Of a stretch of DNA of 26,675 nt, positions 8,316 to 15,040 are shown in pieces; position 1 is the first letter of the stretch, and each line of letters starts with the position of its first letter. The stretch spans positions 1-26,675 of the forward strand of contig JAKAPV010000006.1 in assembly GCA_021806845.1 (NCBI GenBank), read 5' to 3'. The stretch comes from Bacillota bacterium. Lineage in GTDB: Bacteria > Bacillota > Sulfobacillia > JAJZYS01 > JAJYTV01. The translations under genes were made by a program, and so were the position numbers. The notes beneath the pieces are model-generated. The model did no database searches. It saw nothing but the letters and a program-made list of their open reading frames with translations, and was not told where the DNA came from.

Positions 8316-9190
8316 AGCCTCTTCCCTTCCGATACATGAAGCCGCAGACCCTCGACGAAGCCCTGGAGGCACTGGGATCCGGAGAGGACGCCAAGGTTCT
8401 CGCCGGCGGCCAGAGTCTCGTTCCCCTTCTCAACATGCACCTGGCCCGCCCTGCCCTCCTCATCGACGTCAACGCCCTCGAGGGCCTTTCGACGATCGAG
8501 CCGTCCGATGCGGGCCTCCGGCTTGGAACCCTTGTGCGCCACCAGACGCTCCTCACCTCCTCCGAGGTCCGCCGGGCCGTCCCGCTCCTTGCGGAGGCGG
8601 CGGCCCTGATCGGGCACGAGGCCATCCGGGCCCGGGGAACGGTCGGGGGGTCCATTGCCCACGCCGACCCCGCCGCCGAGCTTCCGATGGTCGCCATCGC
8701 GAAGCGGGCGACCATCGGCATCCGCTCCGCAAGCGGGAGCCGCCGGGTGCCTGCGGAGGAATTCTTCATCGGTTACCTCATGACGTCCCTCGGCCCCGAC
8801 GAGATAGTGGAGGACGTCCTGTTTCCCATGGCCCCGTCGCCAAGCGGGAGCGCCGTCGAGGAGTTCAGCGAGAGGCACGGGGACTTCGCCCTTGTGGCGG
8901 TCGCGGCGGAGCTCAGCCTCGGCGAGGACGGGCGCGTGGCCCGGGCCGGAGTGGCGGTCGCCGGGGCGGGCCCTGCACCCGCGGCGGCCCGGGAAGTGGA
9001 AGCCGCCCTCATCGGACAGGCCTCCCCCGAGGGTGTGAGGGCCACGGCCAAGGCGGTGGCCGCCGACATCGCCCCGGAAGATGACCTCCATGCCTCCGCC
9101 TCCTACCGCAAGCATCTCGCCGAGATCCTGGCTGCGCGGGCCCTCGAGAGGGCATGGCAGCGGGCAAAGGCGGCGTCGGAAGCGCGCTGA
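8312..9190 (+). CDS. Molybdenum hydroxylase FAD-binding medium subunit
   Basis: A 292-aa protein of the CoxM/CutM type. The two FAD-pyrophosphate motifs are AGGQSLVP (residues 31-38) and TVGGSIAHADP (110-120), followed by the CO-dehydrogenase flavoprotein C-terminal domain (about 175-285). It passes electrons from the iron-sulfur subunit to the final acceptor. The TTG start overlaps the stop of the large subunit (TTGA), which indicates translational coupling, and an AGGTGGGG stretch lies upstream. Length is typical of the family. Confidence 0.92.
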   Translation: MKPLPFRYMKPQTLDEALEALGSGEDAKVLAGGQSLVPLLNMHLARPALLIDVNALEGLSTIEPSDAGLRLGTLVRHQTLLTSSEVRRAVPLLAEAAALIGHEAIRARGTVGGSIAHADPAAELPMVAIAKRATIGIRSASGSRRVPAEEFFIGYLMTSLGPDEIVEDVLFPMAPSPSGSAVEEFSERHGDFALVAVAAELSLGEDGRVARAGVAVAGAGPAPAAAREVEAALIGQASPEGVRATAKAVAADIAPEDDLHASASYRKHLAEILAARALERAWQRAKAASEAR

Positions 9191-9218
9191 GGCACGTCGA
9201 GAGAAAGGGGGCATCGTC

Positions 9219-9704
9219 ATGACGGAGATCAGCATGCGCGTGAACGGCGAGAACCGTACGGTGAACGTGGAGGATTACTGGCTTTTGGCCGACGTCCTGC
9301 GAGAGAAGCTCGGGCTCACCGGCACCCACCTTGGCTGCGAGCACGGCGTCTGCGGGGCCTGCTCGGTGATGGTGGACGGGGAGGTCGTCCGGTCCTGCCT
9401 GATGCTTGCTGTGCAGGCCGATGGTACGGAGGTCACGACGGTCGAGGGCCTCGGAGACCCTGACCACATGAGCCCGGTGCAGGAGGGGTTCATGCAGGAG
9501 CACGGGCTCCAGTGCGGGTTCTGCACGCCCGGCCTCATTGTGACAGCGACCCACTTTTTGAAGGAGAACCCCCATCCCACGCGTCAGGAGGTTCGAGAGG
9601 CGCTCTCGGGGAACATCTGCCGCTGCACCGGCTACCAACACATCGTGAACGCCGTCCTCAGGGCGGCGGACGAAGGGGAGAAGAAGGCTCCCTCCCCCCG
9701 GTAG
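9219..9704 (+). CDS. Molybdenum hydroxylase 2x[2Fe-2S] small subunit
   Basis: A 161-aa iron-sulfur protein. The plant-type N-terminal cluster uses C40, C45, C48 and C60 (CEHGVCGAC then SC), and the C-terminal four-helix domain uses C99, C102, C134 and C136 (QCGFCTPG and GNICRCTGY). It relays electrons from the molybdenum site to the FAD subunit. ATG at 9219 follows AAAGGGGG with a suitable gap; an in-frame start further upstream would overlap the medium subunit and lacks homology. The gene order large-medium-small differs from the medium-small-large or medium-large-small order of many cox-type operons. Confidence 0.93.
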   Translation: MTEISMRVNGENRTVNVEDYWLLADVLREKLGLTGTHLGCEHGVCGACSVMVDGEVVRSCLMLAVQADGTEVTTVEGLGDPDHMSPVQEGFMQEHGLQCGFCTPGLIVTATHFLKENPHPTRQEVREALSGNICRCTGYQHIVNAVLRAADEGEKKAPSPR

Positions 9705-9944
9705 AGAGAACGACTTCGAGCGAGGTGCGCTCTTTGCGCCGCCGGCACGGCTCGCGGTGTTCGGCGATGCAGTCGGGGGACCGGGACCGGCGCCCTGGCG
9801 GCCGCTGCCGCCCTCCGCCGACCAGGAGAGCATCTCCCGCGACGAAGGAACGGACCATACTACTGGCGCTGCGTGCCCGGCAGGTTTGCTATGGAGAGGG
9901 TCCGCGCCCGCGGACCGAACGGCGCAGGTCGATCCGGAGGGGGG

Positions 9945-10394
9945 ATGGGCCCTGTGGTTATCAACGGACAGACCACTCTGAACGCCGCACAGGAGATTGT
10001 CTGGAAGGTCCTGCAGGATCCAGACGCGCTCAAGAACGCGATCCCCGGATGCGATGAGCTGACGGAGATCGAGCCGGACACCTACAAGGCCACCTTGAAG
10101 CTGGGCGTCGCCGCAGTGCGCGGCACATACGTCGCCCGCGTGCAGGTGGCGGACCAGGTCGCTCCGAGCCAGTACCGCCTGCGCATCAACGGCTCCGGCG
10201 GGACCGGCTTCGTCGACGTCGACGGCACCGTCCGCCTGACCGCAACGGGGAGCGACACGACGGCGGTCGAGTATGAGTTCGACGTGAACGTCGGCGGCAC
10301 GATCGCCGGGGTCGGCCAGCGGATGCTGAGCGGCGTCGCGAAGTTCATGATGGGCGAGTTCGTCAAGAGCATGGAGAAGCAGATCCCCAAGTGA
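9945..10394 (+). CDS. CoxG-like SRPBCC (carbon monoxide dehydrogenase subunit G) family protein
   Basis: A 149-aa START/SRPBCC-fold protein. The typical opening INGQTTLNAAQEIVWKVLQDPDALKNAIPGC is followed by strands ending VDVDGTVRLT, and a C-terminal helix AGVGQRMLSGVAKFMMGEFVK. CoxG proteins recruit or help assemble molybdenum hydroxylases at the membrane, or bind hydrophobic ligands. ATG at 9945 is close behind GGAGG; GTG at 9954 with better spacing is an alternative and would shorten the protein by three residues. About 240 nt without an evident gene separate it from the small subunit. None of the other cox maturation genes (coxD, coxE, coxF) is present here. Confidence 0.85.
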   Translation: MGPVVINGQTTLNAAQEIVWKVLQDPDALKNAIPGCDELTEIEPDTYKATLKLGVAAVRGTYVARVQVADQVAPSQYRLRINGSGGTGFVDVDGTVRLTATGSDTTAVEYEFDVNVGGTIAGVGQRMLSGVAKFMMGEFVKSMEKQIPK

Positions 10395-10469
10395 CGATGG
10401 ACGCCGGTCTACCGTCCGCGATACATGGGCCGCGCCAAGGAGGTGGTCAACGCTGGCACCTCGACCGCA

Positions 10470-10502
10470 AAGAGCGGCTCCCGCTGCATGGGAGTCGCTC
10501 TT
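10470..10502 (+). terminator. Hairpin ending the catabolic cluster
   Basis: A 13-bp stem with a single G-T wobble (AAGAGCGGCTCCC paired with GGGAGTCGCTCTT) and a 7-nt loop, 75 nt after the CoxG-like stop. A short A run precedes it, but no clear U tract follows, so termination is likely but not certain. Confidence 0.5.
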
Positions 10503-10554
10503 CGCGCCCACCCGAGATGGCCTCGGGAGCCAGAGCGCGGACGGGTGGGAGCGG

Positions 10555-10912
10555 CGAAAAGGGGGGAGTGGCTAGGACGCCTTCCCTTCGGATACCGCCG
10601 AAATCCCGACACAAAGCATCTGGAGCCGTGCGCAGCCGAAGCCCGGCTGATTCGACAGATCTTCCATCTCTTTAGCCAAGGCAAGATGGGCAGCCTCCGC
10701 CTCAACGGGAGAAGAAGCAACTGGATCAAAGCGTCGCGGCCCTCGAACGCGAGCTACGACAGTTGCGGGCAAGGTTGCGACTCGCTAAGGCGGATACCGT
10801 CAGCATCGATCTGATCGCGGAGGCGTTCGCGGGGGCGGCTGACCTGGAGAGTTTGACCTTCGCTCACCTGAAAATAACCATGGTTTACCAGGGCATGAGA
10901 CCGGTGTGCTAG
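10555..10912 (+). pseudogene. Remnant of a serine recombinase
   Basis: Two frames carry pieces of a large serine recombinase. The first piece (about 10555-10690) reads KRGEWLGRLPFGYRRNP and then AEARLIRQIFHLFSQGKMG, the start of the Recombinase domain. The second (about 10706-10870, shifted frame) reads KKQLDQSVAALERELRQLRAR, the C-terminal coiled coil, then TVSIDLIAEAFAGAADLESLTF. The resolvase catalytic domain and the zinc-ribbon are missing, so the gene has lost its 5' part and its centre. Its 3' end runs into the IS110 element, whose insertion may have removed the rest. The frame stays open to a stop at 10910-10912 that overlaps the transposase stop on the other strand. Confidence 0.75.
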
Positions 10913-12126
10913 GCGACGGTCTGTAGTGTGGCGTTGTAACCGAGGGACTTGAGCCTGCGCACGAGGCGCTTGGCGATCGCGTCCTTGTTGCGCCGGTCCA
11001 GGTAGTCGAAGCCGAGGTCCTGGTACTGCGTGCCGCGGGAAAGCATCTCGTAGGCAATCACGATGATGGAGTGGGCAACGGCGACGGCGGCACGTTTGGC
11101 GCCACGGCGCGCGGCGATTCGGTGGTACTGGGCGTTCAAGTAGGTATCCCGCTTGCGTGCGGCGGCACGTGCAGCTTGCACCAAGGTGGTGCGCAGGATC
11201 CGGTCCCCTTGTCGGGTCTTCCCGGACTTACGCTTGCCGGCGCTCTCGTTGTTCCCTGGAGCGAGACCAGACCAGGCTGCGAGGTGGGCTGCGCTGGGGA
11301 AACGGCTCATGTCCGTGCCGATCTCCGCTAGGATCACCTCGGCCGCACGGCGTCCGACGCCCGGGATGGCATCCAGGCGCTCCAGAGCCTCGTCAAAAGG
11401 GCGCAGCCGCTCCGCGATCTCCTGGCTCACCCGTTCGATTCGCGCATCGAGTTCCGAAAGATGTGCAAGCATCTCACGCAGCATGAAGCGCTGGTGCGGC
11501 CCCATAACTCCGGTCAGGGCCTGCTCCAGTTCGGCGCTCTTGCTTTGCAGGCGCCCTTTCGCCATCCCTGAGAGCTGCTTGGGGTCCAGCATTCCCTCCG
11601 CCAGGGCTTGGAGCATCGCCCGGCCGGAAACGCCCAATATATCGGTCGCCACGCTGCCAAGCTTGATGTTGGCCCCCTCCAGGACCTTCTGGATACGGTT
11701 GTCCTCGCTCGCGCGTTCGCCGACCAGGGACTCGCGATAGCGCACCAACTCACGAGTCTCCCGTTGCGCCTTGGAGGGGATGAAACTCGCCTTGAGGAGG
11801 CCGTGCCGGAGCAGATCGCACAGCCACTCTGAGTCCTTCACGTCGGTCTTGCGCCCTGGAACAGCCTTCACGTGTTGAGCATTGCAGACGACAAGCTTGA
11901 CGTCGTACTGCTCAAGAACGTTGTAGATCGGCTTCCAGTACGAACCCGTGCTCTCCATGGCCACTGCGGTGATCCCCAGAGAGCGAAACCAGGACCCCAT
12001 CTCCAAGAGGTCGCCGGTCATCGTGCCGAACCGGCGTGTCTCACGCTCCTTTGGGGTCCGCACGGTTGCGAATACCGACGCCTTGTGCACATCCAAGGCC
12101 GCTGCTCGCTCAACCACTACCTCCAT
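10909..12126 (-). CDS. IS110-family transposase (DEDD recombinase)
   Basis: A 405-aa intact transposase. The N-terminal RuvC-like domain supplies D12 (ALDVHK), E58 (AMESTGSYW), and D95/D98 (GRKTDVKDSEWL). A coiled-coil spacer (about 130-240) follows, and the C-terminal Transposase_20 domain contains the helix-hairpin AIPGVGRRAA and WSGLAPGNNESAGKRKSGKT, with the serine conserved in the family. IS110 enzymes use an element-encoded bridge RNA to choose target and donor DNA. ATG at 12126 is preferred over 12141 because GGAGG stands eight nucleotides before it. No frameshift is seen, so the enzyme could be active. Confidence 0.93.
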   Translation of the reverse strand: MEVVVERAAALDVHKASVFATVRTPKERETRRFGTMTGDLLEMGSWFRSLGITAVAMESTGSYWKPIYNVLEQYDVKLVVCNAQHVKAVPGRKTDVKDSEWLCDLLRHGLLKASFIPSKAQRETRELVRYRESLVGERASEDNRIQKVLEGANIKLGSVATDILGVSGRAMLQALAEGMLDPKQLSGMAKGRLQSKSAELEQALTGVMGPHQRFMLREMLAHLSELDARIERVSQEIAERLRPFDEALERLDAIPGVGRRAAEVILAEIGTDMSRFPSAAHLAAWSGLAPGNNESAGKRKSGKTRQGDRILRTTLVQAARAAARKRDTYLNAQYHRIAARRGAKRAAVAVAHSIIVIAYEMLSRGTQYQDLGFDYLDRRNKDAIAKRLVRRLKSLGYNATLQTVA

Positions 12127-12141
12127 CCGACCTGCCTCCAT

Positions 12142-12360
12142 ACAACGGACGCGGCAACCTTACCAGTTAGACTCACCTGCGTGCTCCTCGGGGCGTACGC
12201 CCCGGGGGCAACAAAATGTGGTGCTATCCGGCTGCCGGGGTGCAGTCTCTGTTTCGGGTTCGCAGCACCAGCGTAATCCCGCCCTCTCTTCGTCCGCTGC
12301 CCATAGCGCGTTCGCCACGCAGTCCCATTTTCATTCCAAGTGGTGACCGACAGGTCATGG
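12142..12360 (-). ncRNA. Possible IS110 bridge RNA region
   Basis: The noncoding DNA upstream of the transposase holds several dyads: a perfect 16-bp palindrome CGGGGCGTACGCCCCG at 12189-12204, TGGTGCT (12219-12225) paired with AGCACCA (12264-12270) enclosing CCGGCTGCCGG (12228-12238), and TGACC-GACA-GGTCA at 12344-12357. IS110-group elements encode their bridge RNA in this 5' position. The assignment rests on position and folding potential only; guide loops were not matched to the flanks. Confidence 0.35.
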
Positions 12361-12516
12361 GAGTCTCTGTTCAAACTCTCTGTGTGTAACCCTGGGGGGT
12401 AACCCTGGGAGTGGGGCATTCCTGCGGCAAGACTCCATGAGCACGATGCCGCGCGCGGTGGTGGCGAACCGACTCCTGGATAACAGTCACCTGGCAACGG
12501 TGTTCACTACCACGAA

Positions 12517-12533
12517 AAGGCTGACTTAGCCTT
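12517..12533. repeat. Short perfect dyad at the promoter of the BNR lipoprotein gene
   Basis: AAGGCT-GACTT-AGCCTT, a 6-bp dyad with 5-nt spacer, overlaps the proposed -35 element. It could be an operator or a small hairpin. Confidence 0.35.
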
Positions 12534-12550
12534 GAGAATGTAAGTATACT
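12521..12550 (+). promoter_or_regulatory. Probable promoter of the BNR lipoprotein gene
   Basis: CTGACT at 12521-12526 and TATACT at 12545-12550, 18 bp apart. Transcription would begin near 12557, right at the GGAGG (12558-12562), giving a very short leader. Confidence 0.5.
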
Positions 12551-12566
12551 GGAACTCGGAGGATAA

Positions 12567-13751
12567 ATTACGAATAAAACATTTGCGGCTGTCTTCTCCA
12601 TAGCCATCGGCCTTTTCGTAGCCGCATGCGGCTCAAACACAATACCGACAAACCATACAACCCATCATGCTCCGACGAAAGGCTCTATGTCGACGAAACC
12701 TAAGAGCTCGACCGCACCGAGTGAGCAGTCGCCGCAATTACTTTCGCTGAAAATGACTACCCCCCAAATTGGCTGGGCATTGATGGGTAACCAGCCTGAA
12801 CTGGTACGCACGACGGACGGCGGAAACACCTGGACTGCGGCAATGCCGTCCCTGCGGGGGACCCCTTACTTCTACGCTCTGGATAGCCAAACGGCTTGGT
12901 TGGCGATGCTCCAGGGTGCCAGTCAGCCTACGACGGTCTACGTGACCAACAATGGGGGCATCTCGTGGCAACATGGGCCCACGTTCGAAACGCATATCGC
13001 TGGAGGGGGCAGCAGCGCGAGCGGCCCACTGTACTTCTTGAACGCGCAGGACGGGTGGCTGGAAGAACCCTCGCCGGGCAATGCGGCTGGAGCCGCCTCG
13101 GGTCAGGGGCCGGGGACCCCGGCTCCGCTCTACGCGACTTCAGATGGAGGCCTCCATTGGCATCTCTTGACCGGGAGCCTACCAAGCGCAGGGTCCCTGA
13201 CATTCATGAGCACAAAGATCGGCTTCTTGTGCTCGGAGGACACTGCCCACCCTCTGTACTCCACAGCGGACGGGGGAGTGTCCTGGAAGCCTGTCGTGTC
13301 GTTCCCGACAGGAGTAGAGGTCGTGGACGGGCCGGTGTTCAATGGGCCGGACGCCCTGACGTGGGCCCCGCAGTCGCCACCAACTGGCATCCAGTTCGGC
13401 ACCGAGTCGCCTGTCCAGCTGATCGCGTCTACCGACGGCGGCTCTACGTGGACAACGCGCCTGTCAGCCTTCTCAGTTCCCGCAGTAGACGATGTTCAGG
13501 TTCTGAGTGCAATGACCGCCGTGGCGGTAACCAGCGACGGAGCGGTCCACATCACGGTGGACGGAGGAAAGACGTGGACGACAAACGGGCCAGGCAGTGT
13601 ATTGAAGCCGCTGCTTTCGAAGTACATGCCCCAACAGATTGACTTCACTTCACCGTCAGTCGGGTGGCTGCAGCTTCAGTTGGGGCCATCTTTCACCTGC
13701 AAATGGTTCAGAACCCTGGATGGTGGAAGGACCTGGACGCTCCTACAATAG
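12567..13751 (+). CDS. BNR/YCF48-like repeat lipoprotein with a non-standard start codon
   Basis: About 394 aa: a predicted lipoprotein beta-propeller. The N-terminus reads TNKTFAAVFSIAIGLFVAAC, a signal peptide with lipobox V-A-A-C (C21), then a Ser/Thr/Pro linker, then seven Asp-box repeats of the type S/T-x-D-G-G-x-x-W (for example RTTDGGNTW, TSDGGLHW, STADGGVSW, STDGGSTW, TVDGGKTW, TLDGGRTW). It should be anchored outside the cell membrane; such proteins bind ligands or partner proteins, and the photosystem label of YCF48 does not apply. The only ATG in frame is at 12687, after the signal peptide. A GGAGG at 12558-12562 points to ATT at 12567 (or ACG at 12570), and a TAA at 12564 blocks any longer reading. 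So either a rare ATT start is used or the ATG was mutated. Confidence 0.8.
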   Translation: MTNKTFAAVFSIAIGLFVAACGSNTIPTNHTTHHAPTKGSMSTKPKSSTAPSEQSPQLLSLKMTTPQIGWALMGNQPELVRTTDGGNTWTAAMPSLRGTPYFYALDSQTAWLAMLQGASQPTTVYVTNNGGISWQHGPTFETHIAGGGSSASGPLYFLNAQDGWLEEPSPGNAAGAASGQGPGTPAPLYATSDGGLHWHLLTGSLPSAGSLTFMSTKIGFLCSEDTAHPLYSTADGGVSWKPVVSFPTGVEVVDGPVFNGPDALTWAPQSPPTGIQFGTESPVQLIASTDGGSTWTTRLSAFSVPAVDDVQVLSAMTAVAVTSDGAVHITVDGGKTWTTNGPGSVLKPLLSKYMPQQIDFTSPSVGWLQLQLGPSFTCKWFRTLDGGRTWTLLQ

Positions 13752-14168
13752 GGGGCGCGAGCTTTGCCAGGGCTGCGATGAACGCACGCCTATGACCCAC
13801 ATAATATTTGAACGGAGCTTTGACCTTAAGCGATCAGCAAACGGTCGTAACGCGGGCTCGTCCAACGTGTAGAGATCAACGGCGACGGACGCGGTGAAGG
13901 TGATCGCCAAGGTCTCGGTCGCAGCGCCCGATACGACTGCGACGCAGTTTACACACAATCGCACTGGAGCCACAGAAGACCTCGGACTAACCAAGTGGCG
14001 GACCGCGCCTCATATCCCCGGACCGAATGAACGCCAGCAGCCGCCATGCCGGCCGGAGCAGGGCTCCCTCTTTCGTGCACCCTTGGAGCCGCGCAGGATG
14101 GCCCGCATGACTTTGCCATGCTTGGGACATTCCTACCGATACATTCCGCAAAGAGAGGGATCCTGCAC
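13752..14168. other. Stretch without a recognised gene
   Basis: About 420 nt between the lipoprotein and DUF378 genes. Reading frames of 80-100 codons exist on both strands but lack ribosome binding sites and recognisable motifs. Gene remnants are possible. A purine-rich ribosome binding site for the DUF378 gene lies at the right edge. Confidence 0.5.
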
Positions 14169-14381
14169 ATGCGCTGGGGGACTTTGAGCTGGATTGCATG
14201 GGTACTCTTGATCGTCGGCGGCATCAACTGGGGCCTGATCGGGCTCTTCGGCTTTGATCTCGTGGGCTCGGTCTTCGGGGGTCCGGCGAGCGCCATCAGC
14301 CGGATCATCTTCACGCTGGTCGGCATCTCCGCCGTCTGGCAGCTGTTCGCGGCTCCCGCAAGGGCCGGCCAGAGGGCTTGA
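14169..14381 (+). CDS. DUF378 family small membrane protein
   Basis: A 70-aa protein with two membrane segments: LSWIAWVLLIVGGINWGLIGLFGF (residues 5-28) with the family hallmark GGINWGLIG, and IIFTLVGISAVWQLFA (about 45-60). Function is unknown. ATG at 14169 sits about 10 nt after AGAGAGGGA; the frame is open upstream to 14046 but that part looks noncoding. A hairpin follows the stop, so it is probably a single-gene unit. Confidence 0.88.
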   Translation: MRWGTLSWIAWVLLIVGGINWGLIGLFGFDLVGSVFGGPASAISRIIFTLVGISAVWQLFAAPARAGQRA

Positions 14382-14409
14382 TCCGAAGTGCTCCCGAACC
14401 GGTGCCTAA

Positions 14410-14438
14410 GGAGGACTCCGGAGACGCCGGAGTCCTTC
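14410..14438 (+). terminator. Terminator-like hairpin after the DUF378 gene
   Basis: Ten perfect base pairs (AGGACTCCGG with CCGGAGTCCT, 14412-14421 and 14427-14436), extended by one wobble and one further pair, around a 5-nt loop. The T tract after it is weak. Confidence 0.55.
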
Positions 14439-14577
14439 TCCATTGCATCCGCGGGCGTCCCGCGCAGGCCACGGGAAGACGTCGCCAAGGAGCGCACCCG
14501 CTCCCGCAGGTGCGGGTGGACAGGAATCCCGGGCCCCGGGAACGAATGGTCTGCGCGTCGAGACAGGATGGTGACCT

Positions 14578-14853
14578 ATGCGGGACATCCCACCAGACCG
14601 TCTGTACCGGGCGCTGCTGCAGCTGAAGACGCCTGACGAGTGCCGTGCGCTCCTCGAAGACCTCCTCACCCCGGGAGAGCTCGAGGACGTCGTGCAGCGC
14701 CTGGAGGTGGCACATATCGTTGCGCACGGCGGTACCTACGAGGCGGCCGCCGTTCAGACCGGCGCCTCCGCGACGACGATCAGCCGCGTGCGGCGGGCGC
14801 TCTACCGGGGTGCGGGCGGGTACCGCGTCGTGCTGAGCCGCCTCGAGGACTAA
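14578..14853 (+). CDS. YerC/YecD family TrpR-like DNA-binding protein
   Basis: A 91-aa all-helical protein of the TrpR/YerC/YecD family common in Bacillota. It shows LLQLKTPDECRALLEDLLTPGELEDVVQRLEVAHIV (residues 13-48) and the helix-turn-helix TYEAAAVQTGASATTISRVRRAL (about 52-74). Members of this branch are not tryptophan repressors; their regulon is mostly unknown. Length is normal. The ribosome binding site is weak (AGGATGGTG close to ATG). Confidence 0.87.
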   Translation: MRDIPPDRLYRALLQLKTPDECRALLEDLLTPGELEDVVQRLEVAHIVAHGGTYEAAAVQTGASATTISRVRRALYRGAGGYRVVLSRLED

Positions 14854-15040
14854 TCGGACGGACTTCCTCCGGGGGAGAGTCTACGCACTGCCCTATACCA
14901 CAGTAGAGAATAAAAGACTCAAGGGGCTCACGCGAGCCGCAGCAGGAAACTGACGGCCCAGATGGAGAGCGGCCGGGAGGGGGGAGCCCACAAGGGGCGA
15001 ACCCTCATGGAAGCCAGCCTTCATTTGCGGAGGGATTTGC

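Larger units (their letters stand above)
10870..12360 (-). mobile_element. IS110-family insertion sequence (approximate ends)
   Basis: An intact IS110-type transposase with a short downstream flank on the left and a structured noncoding stretch of about 220 nt or more on its 5' side. IS110 elements have no long terminal inverted repeats or target duplication, so the ends given are estimates: the left end is set where recombinase homology fades, the right end after the last dyad. Confidence 0.6.

Noticed and set aside
6045..9704. Aerobic CO dehydrogenase (coxLMS)
   Set aside because: The large subunit lacks the AYRCSFR active-site loop and has PYRGAGQ instead.
12388..12410. Tandem GTAACCCTGGG repeat as CRISPR or attachment site
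   Set aside because: Only two adjacent copies, no spacers and no matching copy at the other IS end.
12567..13751. Photosystem II assembly factor (YCF48)
   Set aside because: The name comes from a repeat family; the protein is a lipoprotein propeller in a non-photosynthetic context.
14578..14853. Tryptophan repressor TrpR
   Set aside because: It belongs to the YerC/YecD branch, and no trp gene is nearby.
14854..15040. SAM riboswitch or T-box before the trans-sulfuration gene
   Set aside because: I looked for the conserved SAM-I, SAM-II and T-box cores and found none; only a small GGCTC-ACGC-GAGCC hairpin at 14925-14938.
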